The translations under genes and the position numbers were made by a program. From NCBI RefSeq assembly GCF_018881795.1, contig NZ_JACVPQ010000001.1, forward strand, positions 448,718-512,717: a DNA stretch of 64,000 nt, written 5' to 3'. Positions 44,855 through 55,573 of the stretch are shown here, piece after piece. This DNA comes from Polynucleobacter sp. MWH-Jannik1A5. Its GTDB lineage: Bacteria > Pseudomonadota > Gammaproteobacteria > Burkholderiales > Burkholderiaceae. Under the pieces are notes generated by a model. It did not search any database. It saw only the letters and a list, made by a program, of their open reading frames with translations, and was not told the origin of the DNA. How positions within the stretch are numbered: position 1 is the first letter of the stretch; the number at the start of each line of letters is the position of its first letter.

Positions 44855-45682
44855 TTATTTCTGATGGCTGATACGGGCAAAAGCACTGTGATTATGAATA
44901 GACTCAAAGTTCTCAGCCTCTACTACAAATGACTGGATGCGCTGATCCGCCTTGAGGTTGCCGGCTACATCACGAACCAGGTCTTCTACAAATTTAGGAT
45001 TACTGTAAGAACGCTCAGTAACCCACTTCTCGTCAGGGCGCTTGAGTAAACCCCATAACTCGCTGGATGCCTCACTCTCAGCAGCAGTGACCAAATCCTC
45101 TACCGTCATTTTTGTTTCGGCATCGAGTACTACAGACATCGTTACATGAGAACGTTGGTTGTGTGCACCAAAATCAGAAATCTCTTTTGAACAAGGGCAC
45201 AAACTCATCACCGGGACCTGAGCACGCAAACCCAACTCCACATCAGTACTGCCCTTGGAGTTTTGTTTGGCAGTAGCCATCCAAGTCACTTCGTAGTCCA
45301 TCAAACTCTCAACACCGGATACTGGCGCTGCTTTTTTTACAAAGTGAGTGTAAGTAAATTGCACATGCCCCTCTTTAGCATCAAGCAAAGGCAACATTTC
45401 ACGAACCATTGCGACTACTGAAGTGCTATCAACAGCAATTTCTTGCTTTTGTAACAGGGCCATAAAACGGGACATATGGGTACCCTTAACATGCGCAGGT
45501 AAAGCGACATCCATTTCAAAGGTGCCTACTGATGGAAAGTTACCAGTCTTACTGCGAATAGTGAGTGGATGACGCACACCACGAATACCAACCTGCTCAA
45601 TTGGCAAAGCGCGCTCATCCAAAGTGGATTGCACGTCAGGCATTGCGCTAGGCTTTAAAAAAGCAGGATTCATGTCATTCAT
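44855..45682 (-). CDS. folE2: GTP cyclohydrolase FolE2
   Basis: A 275-residue GTP cyclohydrolase of the COG1469/FolE2 type, which makes dihydroneopterin triphosphate for folate. QVGIRGVRHPLTIRSKTGNFPSVGTFEMDVALPAHVKGTHMSRF is near the N-terminus, and MSLCPCSKEISDFGAHNQRSH near 165 carries the metal and catalytic Cys. The ATG at 45682 is preferred over an upstream TTG. It follows dxs after about 25 bases on the same strand. Confidence 0.94.
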   Translation of the reverse strand: MNDMNPAFLKPSAMPDVQSTLDERALPIEQVGIRGVRHPLTIRSKTGNFPSVGTFEMDVALPAHVKGTHMSRFMALLQKQEIAVDSTSVVAMVREMLPLLDAKEGHVQFTYTHFVKKAAPVSGVESLMDYEVTWMATAKQNSKGSTDVELGLRAQVPVMSLCPCSKEISDFGAHNQRSHVTMSVVLDAETKMTVEDLVTAAESEASSELWGLLKRPDEKWVTERSYSNPKFVEDLVRDVAGNLKADQRIQSFVVEAENFESIHNHSAFARISHQK

Positions 45683-45707
45683 AGCTCTATTTTCAGGCAA
45701 AACAGGC

Positions 45708-47609
45708 TTATTTGCCTACAAGCGCAGAATTTTGGGTCAATATCGCTGGAAAACGCTGTTTGATGGAGTTAGCAATGCCCTCTACATCTAGGCCACACTT
45801 GGTCATTAGCAGGCTGTAGTCACCATGCTCAATAAACTCATCAGGAAGACCTAATTGCAAGAGGGGCTTATGAATACCAAGATTTGATAAAGCTTCTAAA
45901 CAAGCACTACCAGCACCGCCAGCAATCGCGCCATCTTCAATCGTCACGAAATAATCATGATCAGCCGCCAGGGACTGAATCAAATCGACATCTAGCGGTT
46001 TTACAAAACGCATATTGGCAACTGTGGCATTAATACCTTCCGCTACCTCTAGGGCTGGGTATAGCAATGTGCCAAAAGCTAATATCGCTAAACGTTGTCC
46101 GGATGGCGCAGTAGATTTACGACGAATCTCACCCTTACCCAACGGCAAGGTGCGCAACTCTTTAGATGGGATAGCGCCAATACCTGATCCACGTGGGTAA
46201 CGAACTGCACTTGGATGCGGCTGATGGAAAGCGGTCGTTAATAAATCACGGCACTCTGCCTCATCTGCTGGAGTCATCACCAACATATTTGGGATGCAAC
46301 GCAAGAATGGGATGTCGTATGCACCGGCATGTGTAGCGCCATCGGCACCCACTAAGCCCGCACGATCCAGTGCAAATAACACTGGTAAATCCTGTAAAGC
46401 GACATCATGAATTAACTGATCGTAGGCGCGCTGCAAGAATGTCGAATAGATTGCCACCACTGGCTTCATGCCTTCACAAGCCATGCCAGCTGCAAAAGTA
46501 ACTGCATGCTGTTCAGCAATGCCGACGTCGTAGTAGCGCTTCGGAAAATTCTTTTCAAATTCAACTAAGCCAGAGCCTTCGCGCATCGCTGGAGTGATAC
46601 CAACTAATAATGGGTCAGCATGCGCCATATCGCATAACCATTCACCAAATACTTGGGTAAAGGTTTTCTTACTGACAGCAGGCTTTTTAACACCCTCTTC
46701 CGGATTGAATTTACTTGGCCCGTGATACAACACTGGATCTGCCTCAGCCAACTCATAGCCCTGACCTTTTTTGGTCACCACATGCAAGAACTGAGGGCCG
46801 CGCCCTTCAAGCGCCAGACGACGTACGTTCTGCAGCATTGGAATCAATGCATCCAAATCATGGCCATCAATTGGACCAAAGTAATTGAAACCAAACTCTT
46901 GGAAGATGGTAGATGGAGACACCATGCCTTTAGCATGATCCTCAAGACGTTTAGCGAACTCGCGTAAAGGTGGCGCAATTGATAAAACGCTATCAATCCC
47001 TTTTTTAGTCGCAGAGTAAATATTGCCGCTGAGCACTCTAGCCAGATGACGGTTAAGCGCGCCTACAGCTGGAGAGATCGACATATCGTTGTCATTCAAA
47101 ATCACGACGAGCGGTAGGTCGTCATACACACCTGCATTGTTCATCGCCTCGAAAGCCATGCCCCCTGTCATCGCACTATCACCAATGACGGCTACAGCTA
47201 CATGTCTTTCGCCTTTAGTTTGAAACGCGCGTGCCATACCCATCGCAGCAGAAATACTAGTAGATGAATGGCCGGTACCAAAAGCATCAAATTCACTTTC
47301 AGCGCGATGTGGGAAACCCGACAAACCTTTGTACTGACGTAAGGTGTTCATGCGCTCACGACGGCCCGTCAAGATCTTATGGGGATAGCTTTGATGACCC
47401 ACATCCCACACAATGCGATCTTCTGGTGTATCAAAGACGTAATGCAAGGCAATTGATAGCTCTACTGTTCCCAAATTAGAGGACAGATGTCCCCCCGTTT
47501 TTGATACTGAATCCAACACAAACTCACGCAACTCATCCGCCAAGGCGGGAAGCTCTTCGCGTGAGAGTTTTTTGAGATCGTCAGGTGAGTTAATGGAATG
47601 TAAAGTCAT
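45708..47609 (-). CDS. dxs: 1-deoxy-D-xylulose-5-phosphate synthase
   Basis: A 633-residue thiamine-diphosphate enzyme, first step of the MEP isoprenoid pathway. It has [31 protein letters not shown], the thiamine motif [18 protein letters not shown] through [12 protein letters not shown], and the C-terminal transketolase-like half ([15 protein letters not shown]). ATG at 47609 is chosen; the longer TTG-started frame would overlap ispA by 20 bases. It is in a cluster with ispA and xseB. Confidence 0.95.
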   Translation of the reverse strand: MTLHSINSPDDLKKLSREELPALADELREFVLDSVSKTGGHLSSNLGTVELSIALHYVFDTPEDRIVWDVGHQSYPHKILTGRRERMNTLRQYKGLSGFPHRAESEFDAFGTGHSSTSISAAMGMARAFQTKGERHVAVAVIGDSAMTGGMAFEAMNNAGVYDDLPLVVILNDNDMSISPAVGALNRHLARVLSGNIYSATKKGIDSVLSIAPPLREFAKRLEDHAKGMVSPSTIFQEFGFNYFGPIDGHDLDALIPMLQNVRRLALEGRGPQFLHVVTKKGQGYELAEADPVLYHGPSKFNPEEGVKKPAVSKKTFTQVFGEWLCDMAHADPLLVGITPAMREGSGLVEFEKNFPKRYYDVGIAEQHAVTFAAGMACEGMKPVVAIYSTFLQRAYDQLIHDVALQDLPVLFALDRAGLVGADGATHAGAYDIPFLRCIPNMLVMTPADEAECRDLLTTAFHQPHPSAVRYPRGSGIGAIPSKELRTLPLGKGEIRRKSTAPSGQRLAILAFGTLLYPALEVAEGINATVANMRFVKPLDVDLIQSLAADHDYFVTIEDGAIAGGAGSACLEALSNLGIHKPLLQLGLPDEFIEHGDYSLLMTKCGLDVEGIANSIKQRFPAILTQNSALVGK

Positions 47610-47664
47610 TGAATCTAAATAATCTAAACCGATGTATTTCTCTCGTATTTCTATTGTTTCTTTC

Positions 47665-48567
47665 TTACTTGCCGCGATTGACAACCAAGAGAGCCAAATC
47701 TTTTAATGCCTGCGCTGATGCGCCAAAACTATCTAAACTGGCGATAGCTACCTCTTGTAGCTCTTTAGCCTGCTTCTGCGCATAGTCTAAACCCATCAAG
47801 GTCACATAGGTGGGCTTATTGGCCGCAGCGTCTTTGCCAGCGGTCTTGCCCAATGTTTGACTATCCGCAGTGGCATCCAATACATCATCCACAATCTGAA
47901 ACGCTAATCCCAGGGCTTTTGCATAACTGGCTAGATGAGCCATTTGCTCAGGACTGAGGTACGCACAAATACCCCCTAATTCCACTGCGCATGACAACAA
48001 AGCGCCCGTCTTCATGGCATGCATTTGCTTAAGACCTGGGAGGTCCAACTTTTTACCAACGCTCTCCAAATCAATTGCCTGACCACCAGCCATACCTCGT
48101 GATCCCGAGGCAGCAGCTAAAGCGGCAATCATTTTTAGGCGTACCTGCGCATCGCAGTTTGCATTAGCAAGGATTTCAAAAGCGCGGGTTTGCAATGCAT
48201 CCCCAACCAATAATGCAGTTGCTTCGTCAAAAGCTTTATGAACCGTTGGACGACCACGACGCAAATCATCATCATCCATACAAGGTAAATCATCATGAAC
48301 TAATGAGTAAGCATGAATAGATTCGATCGCAACAGCAGCTGCATCCAAAGACTCTGCGTGTGCGACATCCGTCTGATTTCCCAGTTGACCCGCCGCATAA
48401 ACCAATAATGGTCGAATACGTTTGCCGCCACCTTGCGCCGCATAGCGCATTGCCTCATGCAAACGATGAGGAGTAGTATGAGCAGAATCAAGTAAGCAAT
48501 CTAACGCCAACTCAGTTCGCTTAGAGTGCGAACTGACCCACTCCTGAAATTGAAAAGCAGTATTCAT
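47665..48567 (-). CDS. ispA: Polyprenyl synthetase (farnesyl diphosphate synthase, IspA)
   Basis: A 300-residue short-chain trans-prenyltransferase. The first Asp-rich motif is [20 protein letters not shown], with [14 protein letters not shown] before it. The second Asp-rich motif is [15 protein letters not shown]. Length and motifs fit farnesyl diphosphate synthase, joining isopentenyl units made downstream of Dxs. The gene overlaps xseB by one base at its start codon. Confidence 0.93.
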   Translation of the reverse strand: MNTAFQFQEWVSSHSKRTELALDCLLDSAHTTPHRLHEAMRYAAQGGGKRIRPLLVYAAGQLGNQTDVAHAESLDAAAVAIESIHAYSLVHDDLPCMDDDDLRRGRPTVHKAFDEATALLVGDALQTRAFEILANANCDAQVRLKMIAALAAASGSRGMAGGQAIDLESVGKKLDLPGLKQMHAMKTGALLSCAVELGGICAYLSPEQMAHLASYAKALGLAFQIVDDVLDATADSQTLGKTAGKDAAANKPTYVTLMGLDYAQKQAKELQEVAIASLDSFGASAQALKDLALLVVNRGK

Positions 48568-48800
48568 TAAGCCTCGAACACTCGCACCTGTTGCTCAACT
48601 TGAGCCAACATAGTTTGACAATGTTTTAGTAAAGCCGCGCCGCGTTGATAAGCAAGCAAGGTTTCTTCTAGAGAAAATTTTCCAGATTCCATGTCAGAAA
48701 TGAGCTTTTCGAGCTCTTTTACTGCCTGCTCGTAGCGCAGATCTGGGTCAACTTGGACCTCTAGACCGGGTTTTTGACTCTCAGACTTCTTGGTTGCCAT
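48567..48800 (-). CDS. xseB: Exodeoxyribonuclease VII small subunit
   Basis: A 77-residue acidic helical protein with the XseB signature YEQAVKELEKLISDMESGKFSLEETLLAYQRGAALLKHCQ (about 23-60). It ends QVRVFEA. It pairs with XseA, not present in this window. The unit xseB-ispA-dxs-folE2 is transcribed together, with a divergent oxygenase upstream. Confidence 0.94.
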   Translation of the reverse strand: MATKKSESQKPGLEVQVDPDLRYEQAVKELEKLISDMESGKFSLEETLLAYQRGAALLKHCQTMLAQVEQQVRVFEA

Positions 48801-48962
48801 AAGCTCGTTTCCTTCGTATTTCCCACACGGATAGCCCTACATATTAAAGCGAGAAGCCCCTCAGATGGGTATAATCCACCCCTTCCTTTCCAATATCGAT
48901 CCGTCGATGGTTGGATTGGTTATTCCGCTTAGCTTCGGCTGACGTTTTCGGGGGTGGGGAGA

Positions 48963-50069
48963 ATGACTAATCTGGCTACCGCGCAGAAGCTTGCGCCGTC
49001 CAATCTACAACTGCCGGTTTCGGCATATTTTGACGCTGACTTGTATCAGCGGGAAATTGAACTGCTTTTCAAGCAGGGTCCTGGCTATGTTGGCCACGAA
49101 CTCATGGTGCCTGAAGTTGGCTCCTATCAAACTTTAAGCGCAGAAAATGAGGGGCGCATCCTCGTTCGCAATGAAGCTGGCGTAGAACTACTTTCAAATG
49201 TTTGCCGTCATCGTCAAGCACTCATGCTTAATGGTCGCGGCAAAGCAGACAATATTGTTTGCCCCTTACATCGCTGGACCTATGATTTAAACGGTAACTT
49301 ATTAGGCGCACCACACTTTGAAGATAAGCCTTGTTTAAATCTTGGCAAATCTCCTTTGCAAAATTGGCAAGGCTTACTGTTTGAGGGCCCACGCGATGTA
49401 CGAGCTGATCTTGCCAAACTCGGTGTTGCTGACGATCTCAAATTTGATGGCTATGTGCTTGATCATATTGAAGTGCATGACTGCAAATACAACTGGAAAA
49501 CTTTCATCGAGGTGTATCTCGAGGACTATCACGTTGTGCCATTTCATCCAGGCTTAGGCAAATTTGTTTCATGCGAAGATCTACATTGGGAGTTTGGCGA
49601 TTGGCATAGCGTACAAACTGTTGGCATACACAAAGATCTTAAGACGCCAGGCTCGCCAACCTATCGCAATTGGCACGAGGCAGTACTACGTCAATTTGAC
49701 GGCAAAGCCCCACGCCACGGCGCTATCTGGCTTACCTACTACCCTAATGTGATGGTGGAGTGGTATCCAGGAGTGTTATGTGTATCCACACTGCACCCCA
49801 TGGGGCCAGGTAAAACTCGCAACATTGTGGAGTTCTACTATCCAGAAGAAATTGCACTGTTTGAGCGCGAATTTGTTGAAGCTGAACGTGCCGCCTATAT
49901 GGAAACCTGCATCGAAGATGATGAAATTGGTGAGCGCATGGATCAAGGTCGCGCTGCACTGTATGCACGCGGCATTAATGAGGTGGGTCCATACCAAAGC
50001 CCAATGGAAGATGGCATGCAACACTTTCATGAATGGTATCGCCGCGTCATGAATTTTGAAGGCGCATAA
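48963..50069 (+). CDS. Aromatic ring-hydroxylating oxygenase alpha subunit (Rieske type)
   Basis: A 368-residue Rieske non-haem iron oxygenase. Rieske ligands are C81-x-H83 (CRHRQAL) and C100-x2-H103 (CPLHRW). The mononuclear iron site is in EDYHVVPFHPGLG (about 187-199) with a later Asp. No ferredoxin, reductase or beta subunit is adjacent, and the substrate is unknown. ATG at 48963 is chosen over GTG at 48954. Confidence 0.9.
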   Translation: MTNLATAQKLAPSNLQLPVSAYFDADLYQREIELLFKQGPGYVGHELMVPEVGSYQTLSAENEGRILVRNEAGVELLSNVCRHRQALMLNGRGKADNIVCPLHRWTYDLNGNLLGAPHFEDKPCLNLGKSPLQNWQGLLFEGPRDVRADLAKLGVADDLKFDGYVLDHIEVHDCKYNWKTFIEVYLEDYHVVPFHPGLGKFVSCEDLHWEFGDWHSVQTVGIHKDLKTPGSPTYRNWHEAVLRQFDGKAPRHGAIWLTYYPNVMVEWYPGVLCVSTLHPMGPGKTRNIVEFYYPEEIALFEREFVEAERAAYMETCIEDDEIGERMDQGRAALYARGINEVGPYQSPMEDGMQHFHEWYRRVMNFEGA

Positions 50070-50126
50070 TCTAATCAGGTTTTATAGTTTTATCTAATAC
50101 TCTCGCCACTAAAGATAGGAAGCATC

Positions 50127-50957
50127 ATGACTCCTCTGATCTCAGCTAACCAGTTAGAAGAAATCATTAACAGTGGCGAGAATGTCTTGCTCTGTGATTG
50201 CCGTTTTGATTTAGTTGATCCTTTGATCGGCAAAAAATCGTACGAAGAAAGTCACATTCCAGGCGCAATCTATATCGATTTAGACAAAGATTTATCTGGC
50301 AATAAAACTGGTAGTAACGGACGCCACCCCCTTCCTAGTCCAGAAGCCTGGGCTCAAACCAAAACTCGTCTGGGCATCAGCCCAAACACACTAGTAGTTG
50401 CCTATGACAAACAAGGCTCCGTGTATGCAAGCCGCTTATGGTGGATGCTTAAAGCAACAGGGCACGCTAATGTTCGCGTACTAGATGGTGGCTTAGATGC
50501 CTGGAATGGCCCTATGGGATCGATTCCTAGAGCGCCCACTCCTTGCACCCAAGCGATCGCGCCCATGCCCTATGCGGGGCTGGTTTTAGTCGATGAGGTT
50601 GTCGCCAACCTGGAATCAAAGAAAAACAAAATCATTGATGCCAGAGGTGAGGATCGTTTCCGCGGTCAAAACGAAACACTAGATCCAGTTGGTGGGCATA
50701 TCCCTGGCGCAATGAATCGTTTTTTTAAAAACAATCTCAATGCGACTGCATTTAAAGCCCCGGAACAATTGTTTAAAGAATTTTCAGAATGTATCGGCCC
50801 CATTAAAGCTTCTGAGGTGATTCACCAATGCGGATCTGGAGTAACTGCTTGCCATAATCTGCTAGCTATGGAACTTGCAGGATTTAAAGGTTCACGTCTA
50901 TATGCGGGTAGCTGGAGCGAGTGGTGCTCTGACCCCAAAAGACCAGTTGAACTCTAG
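50127..50957 (+). CDS. Sulfurtransferase (3-mercaptopyruvate/thiosulfate type)
   Basis: A 276-residue two-domain rhodanese. The N-terminal domain has CDCRFDLVDP and YEESHIPGAIYIDLD. The C-terminal domain has IIDARGEDRFRGQNETLDPVGGHIPGAMN and the catalytic loop HQCGSGVTACHNL. A CG-S-G-V-T active-site loop is typical of 3-mercaptopyruvate sulfurtransferase. It transfers sulfur to thiols or cyanide in the cytoplasm. Confidence 0.92.
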   Translation: MTPLISANQLEEIINSGENVLLCDCRFDLVDPLIGKKSYEESHIPGAIYIDLDKDLSGNKTGSNGRHPLPSPEAWAQTKTRLGISPNTLVVAYDKQGSVYASRLWWMLKATGHANVRVLDGGLDAWNGPMGSIPRAPTPCTQAIAPMPYAGLVLVDEVVANLESKKNKIIDARGEDRFRGQNETLDPVGGHIPGAMNRFFKNNLNATAFKAPEQLFKEFSECIGPIKASEVIHQCGSGVTACHNLLAMELAGFKGSRLYAGSWSEWCSDPKRPVEL

Positions 50958-50973
50958 GCGTGTACTTTTTTCG

Positions 50974-51747
50974 TTAATGCAGCAGCGAGAGCAGGACAAC
51001 AATTCCTACGCCGCAGGCAATCAAAATCGTCTGACGTAAAGATTCCGCCCAATGCGGACGTCTATGCATTTGAGGAATGAGATCGCTGACTGCAATATAA
51101 ATAAAACTACTGGAAGCGATCACCAATAAATATGGCATTGCCGCGTGAGCTCTTTCCAAAAAGAAATAAGCCAGCACACCACCAACAACTGCGGATAAGC
51201 CGCAAATAAAGTTATAAAGTAAAGCGCGTGCTCGCGAGAACCCGGCATTGAGCAAAACGATGAAATCTCCAATCTCTTGTGGAATCTCATGGGCAATGAT
51301 GGCGATAGCAGTAAAGATACCGACTTGATAATCCGCCATAAAAGCTGCGGCAATCAAGATGCCATCCACAAAATTATGAATACCATCGCCCACTAAGACC
51401 ATCCAGCCACTACGACCAGCGTTTTCGGCATCATGGCCATGGTGGTGGTGGTGACCATCCCCTTCATGGTGATGATCATGACGCAATAACGCAATTTTCT
51501 CGAGCAGGAAAAATCCTAATAAGCCCGCTAGCAAAGTAGCGAAAAGTAGCTGAGGACTCACGCCCTCCATGCTAAAAGCTTCTGGTAATGAATGCAGTAA
51601 AGCGGTAGCCAATAAAATACCTACCGACAAGCTCACCATATTGTTGACCATCTTGGACAACATTGATAAAGAACAGCTAGCGGCTACCAAGACGCTAGCT
51701 GTTCCTGCTAAGGCAGTAACCAAGAGAATACTTTGTAAAACCGACAT
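50974..51747 (-). CDS. ZIP family metal transporter
   Basis: A 257-residue protein with eight predicted membrane segments. The His-rich cytoplasmic loop RHDHHHEGDGHHHHHGHDAE is near residue 95. GDGIHNFVDGILIAAAFM and IAIIAHEIPQEIGDFIVL are the transmembrane metal-binding signatures of ZIP proteins. It likely imports zinc or another divalent metal. Confidence 0.92.
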   Translation of the reverse strand: MSVLQSILLVTALAGTASVLVAASCSLSMLSKMVNNMVSLSVGILLATALLHSLPEAFSMEGVSPQLLFATLLAGLLGFFLLEKIALLRHDHHHEGDGHHHHHGHDAENAGRSGWMVLVGDGIHNFVDGILIAAAFMADYQVGIFTAIAIIAHEIPQEIGDFIVLLNAGFSRARALLYNFICGLSAVVGGVLAYFFLERAHAAMPYLLVIASSSFIYIAVSDLIPQMHRRPHWAESLRQTILIACGVGIVVLLSLLH

Positions 51748-51752
51748 GCTAA

Positions 51753-52628
51753 TTAAGCTACTCCGTTTTTCTTAAACCAAGCAAGGCACTTTTCCCAACC
51801 ATCTTTTGCTGGACCTTCACGATAGGTAGCGCGATAGTCTGCATGAAAAGCGTGCGGAGCATCTGGATACACTTCAATCATTGATGCTTTGGCAGCGGGA
51901 TTTTTTGGTGCTGCTTGTGCCAATGCGGCGCGCATTTGCTCAACACTCTCCAAGGAAATGCCAGTATCAGCACCGCCGTATAAACCAAGCACTGGCGCCT
52001 TTAAGTCGGCAGCAATGTCTACTGGATGACGTGGGCTGTTTTCCGTCTTCTCACCAATCACTCGACCATACCAGGCCACACCCGCACGCACCTGCGGCAA
52101 AGTAGCTGAGAGCCAAGTAATACGACCGCCCCAACAGAAGCCAGTCACGCCAACACGCTTAAGATCACCACCATTTTTACCCGCCCAAACTAATGCGGCC
52201 TGCAAGTCATTCAAAATCTGTGAGTCCGGAGTTTTAGCAACAATATTTTGCTGAATTTCCGCTACTGTTCCATAGGTATTAGGATCACCAGCGCGAGTAA
52301 AAAATTCTGGGGCAATTGCAAGATAGCCAAGTTTGGCAAAACGTCTTGTGACGTCAGCAATATACTCATGCACACCAAAAATCTCGCTCACCACGATCAC
52401 GATAGGTAGAGCACCCTTTGCTTTTTCAGGACGAGATACATAGGCAGGCATTTGAAAGCTACCCACTGGAATCATCTGCTCGCCTACTTTAAGCCCCTTG
52501 AAATCAGTCTCAATGGCAGCTGCCATGACTGGCTCAGATGCCGCCACAAATCCTACGCCGATTGCAGTAGCTCCAATGGCTGATGTCTTCATAAAATTGC
52601 GTCGACTATTTTGAATTTCTTTACTCAT
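51753..52628 (-). CDS. Dienelactone hydrolase family protein with Tat-like signal
   Basis: A 291-residue alpha/beta hydrolase. The N-terminus SRRNFMKTSAIGATAIGVGF looks like a twin-arginine export signal, so it is probably periplasmic. The nucleophile is the Cys in TGFCWGGR; the acid is in LYGGADTG and the His in DAPHAFHAD. These are the dienelactone hydrolase triad. The chlorocatechol pathway genes are absent, so the substrate is unknown. Confidence 0.9.
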   Translation of the reverse strand: MSKEIQNSRRNFMKTSAIGATAIGVGFVAASEPVMAAAIETDFKGLKVGEQMIPVGSFQMPAYVSRPEKAKGALPIVIVVSEIFGVHEYIADVTRRFAKLGYLAIAPEFFTRAGDPNTYGTVAEIQQNIVAKTPDSQILNDLQAALVWAGKNGGDLKRVGVTGFCWGGRITWLSATLPQVRAGVAWYGRVIGEKTENSPRHPVDIAADLKAPVLGLYGGADTGISLESVEQMRAALAQAAPKNPAAKASMIEVYPDAPHAFHADYRATYREGPAKDGWEKCLAWFKKNGVA

Positions 52629-52664
52629 TGTCTTGTCTCCTCGCTTGAATTTTTACTGCGGTTT

Positions 52665-55490
52665 TTAATGCGCCTCTTCCCAATTATCGCCAATCCCAAT
52701 ACTAACCACTAAAGGCACCTTTAGCTGAGCTACATGGCACATCAAATCCGGCAACTTGGCCTGTAGCAACTCAATCTCATCCAAAGGTACATCAAACACC
52801 AATTCATCATGTACCTGCAGCAACATTCTCGTTTTTAACTGCTCCTTTTCAAGCCAATCCTCAACAGCAATCATGGCTAACTTAATAAGGTCAGCGGCAG
52901 TGCCTTGCATTGGCGCGTTAATAGCGGCGCGTTCAGCACCTTGGCGACGGGGGCCATTGGAGCCCTTAATCTCAGGCAGCCAAAGACGGCGCCCAAAGAC
53001 AGTTTCAACGTATCCATTCTCTCTAGCCTCGAGACGAGTACGTTCCATGTATTGAGCAACTCCAGGATAGCGATCAAAATATTTAGCAATATAGTTTTGC
53101 GCAGCTGAACGTTCAATACCTAAATTACCTGCCAAACCAAAAGCACTCATGCCATAAATCAGACCAAAGTTAATCACCTTGGCATAGCGACGTTGCTCAG
53201 AATTCACATCATCCAAAGCAACGCCAAAGATTTCTGCTGCAGTAGCTTGGTGCACATCCTTGCCATCTCTAAAAGCGGCTAAAAGATTTTCATCTTCAGC
53301 AATGTGCGCCATGATGCGTAACTCAATCTGAGAATAGTCAGCTGACAATAATTTGCAGCCTTTCGCAGGAATAAATGCTTCCCGAATACGTCTACCCTCT
53401 TCAGTGCGAACAGGAATGTTTTGCAGGTTTGGATCGCTTGAGGCTAAGCGGCCAGTAACGGCAGTTGCCTGAGAAAAATTGGTATGAACGCGCCCCGTCT
53501 TAGGATCAGCCATACGAGGCAACTTCTCAATATAAGTCGACATCAACTTTGCCAAACTACGATAGTCCAGGATGCGTGCAGGCAGAGGGTAATCCTCTGC
53601 GAGCTTCTGCAGAACTTCTTCGTCGGTTGATGGCGCGCCTGATGGAGTCTTTTTAATCACCGGCAGCTCAAGCTGTCCAAACAATATTTCTGCGATTTGT
53701 TTTGGTGACTGAATATTGAAAGGTTGGCCTGCCAACTTGTGGATTTCTCCCTCAAGCTCCAAAAGACGTTTACCCACCTGCTGGCCCTGCTTGGCAAGCA
53801 GCTCAGAGTCAATCCGAATGCCATTGCGCTCCATGATCCCCAGTACACGCATGGCAGGCATTTCTACCTTTTCATAAATGTAGAGCAGACCGGGGCTTTC
53901 CTGAATCTGGGGCCACAACTCTAAATGAAGGCGCAAGGTAATGTCGGCATCTTCAGCGGCGTAATCTGTTGCAATCTTCAAATCCACCTGATCAAAGCCA
54001 ATTTGATGCACGCCCTTACCGCAAACCTCTTCATAGCGAATAGTTTTCATACCCAGATGACGCTCAGCCAAACTATCCATATTGTGAGGGAGATGGGACT
54101 CAAGCACATATGACTCTAGCAAGGTATCGTATGCAACCCCTTTTAACGTGATGCCGTAGTTTGCAAAGATATGTGCGTCGTACTTTAGGTTTTGCCCCAC
54201 CTTTAAATGCGTCGCACTTTCTAGCCAAGGCTTCATGCGTGCCAGCACCCCATCACGATCAAGCTGTACTTCACCGTTACGATGCGCAACTGGAATGTAG
54301 CAAGCCTCGCCTGGCTTGACTGATAAAGAAATACCTACGAGTTCTGCTGCAAGCGCATCAAGACTAGTAGTTTCTGTATCCACCGCAGTCAATGCAGAAG
54401 ATTCAATCTTTTTTAACCACTTCTCTAAACCCGCGTCATCGACAATGCACTCATAATGGCGCTCGATTGCATCTTGCGAGTCACGAGTTTCTTGTGACAA
54501 ATCTTTGGTTGGTGCGCTCGCAATCACACGTGTCTTTTTTTCTTGCTCTGCTCCGTTTTCTACGGCGGAAATTGGGCTGCCTGCCAAATCAAAAGTCACT
54601 GTATCGCCCTTATTATCTGGGCTTGTAAGCTGCTTTTCTACATCACGCAACCAAGTCTTAAATGCGTAACGCTCAAATAATTCGCGCAGCAAAGGCGCGT
54701 CTTCAGACTTCGCATGTAAATCATCTAAGCCAGGTAAATGAGGAGATAAATCGCAATCGGTTTTTACGGTAATCAGTTGACGCGCTTGTGGCAACCAATC
54801 TAAAGAAGCGCGCAGATTTTCGCCAACAACGCCTTTCACCTGATCAGCGTTGGCCATCAAGTTATCGAGATTACCAAATTCTGACAACCATTTGTTTGCT
54901 GTTTTAGGACCAGCTTTAGGCACACCTGGTACGTTATCAACGGTATCGCCAATGATAGATAAATAATCAACGATCAATTCAGGAGGAACGCCAAACTTTT
55001 CTTTAACGCCATCAATATCCAACTTTTCATTCGTCATCGTATTGATCAGAGTGACAGAAGGATTTACCAATTGCGCTAAATCTTTATCTCCAGTGGAAAT
55101 AATAGTTTCCCAGCCGGCTTGCGTCGCTTGACAAGCTAATGTACCAATTACGTCATCCGCCTCGACTCCGCTTACCATGAGTACGGGCCAACCTAATGCT
55201 TTGACCATGGCATGAATAGGCTCTATCTGCTTGACCAAGTCTTCCGGCATAGGTGAGCGATGGGCCTTGTACTCGGAGTACATTTCATCGCGAAAAGTTT
55301 TGCCCTTGGCATCAAAAACACAGGCTATATGGTCAGCCTTGAGCTCAGAACGGGCTCGGCGCATCATATTGACCATGCCATATATAGCCCCAGTAGGCTC
55401 TCCAGCCCCATTTCTGAGGTCTGGCATAGCATGGAAGGCGCGATAGAGGTAGCTAGAGCCGTCTACCAACAAGAGTCTATGTTTAGTCAT
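52665..55490 (-). CDS. polA: DNA polymerase I
   Basis: A 941-residue DNA polymerase I. The 5' nuclease domain opens MTKHRLLLVDGSSYLYRAFH. The 3'-5' exonuclease domain has intact acidic residues: AVDTETTSLD, DAHIFANYG and YAAEDADITL. The polymerase has motif A LSADYSQIELRIMAHIAED and motif C QVHDELVFDV. Proofreading therefore looks intact. ATG at 55490 is chosen; the longer frame adds 45 unlikely residues. Confidence 0.97.
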   Translation of the reverse strand: MTKHRLLLVDGSSYLYRAFHAMPDLRNGAGEPTGAIYGMVNMMRRARSELKADHIACVFDAKGKTFRDEMYSEYKAHRSPMPEDLVKQIEPIHAMVKALGWPVLMVSGVEADDVIGTLACQATQAGWETIISTGDKDLAQLVNPSVTLINTMTNEKLDIDGVKEKFGVPPELIVDYLSIIGDTVDNVPGVPKAGPKTANKWLSEFGNLDNLMANADQVKGVVGENLRASLDWLPQARQLITVKTDCDLSPHLPGLDDLHAKSEDAPLLRELFERYAFKTWLRDVEKQLTSPDNKGDTVTFDLAGSPISAVENGAEQEKKTRVIASAPTKDLSQETRDSQDAIERHYECIVDDAGLEKWLKKIESSALTAVDTETTSLDALAAELVGISLSVKPGEACYIPVAHRNGEVQLDRDGVLARMKPWLESATHLKVGQNLKYDAHIFANYGITLKGVAYDTLLESYVLESHLPHNMDSLAERHLGMKTIRYEEVCGKGVHQIGFDQVDLKIATDYAAEDADITLRLHLELWPQIQESPGLLYIYEKVEMPAMRVLGIMERNGIRIDSELLAKQGQQVGKRLLELEGEIHKLAGQPFNIQSPKQIAEILFGQLELPVIKKTPSGAPSTDEEVLQKLAEDYPLPARILDYRSLAKLMSTYIEKLPRMADPKTGRVHTNFSQATAVTGRLASSDPNLQNIPVRTEEGRRIREAFIPAKGCKLLSADYSQIELRIMAHIAEDENLLAAFRDGKDVHQATAAEIFGVALDDVNSEQRRYAKVINFGLIYGMSAFGLAGNLGIERSAAQNYIAKYFDRYPGVAQYMERTRLEARENGYVETVFGRRLWLPEIKGSNGPRRQGAERAAINAPMQGTAADLIKLAMIAVEDWLEKEQLKTRMLLQVHDELVFDVPLDEIELLQAKLPDLMCHVAQLKVPLVVSIGIGDNWEEAH

Positions 55491-55573
55491 ACCGCAATCG
55501 TACAATCTAGTTGTGAAATGCCTACAGGTCTGGTTAAGGAACCGTCCGAGAGTAGGCTTAAAAAGGTGAAAAA

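Noticed and set aside
47610..47684. Upstream extension of dxs
   Set aside because: It begins at TTG inside ispA, and the ATG at 47609 matches the family N-terminus.
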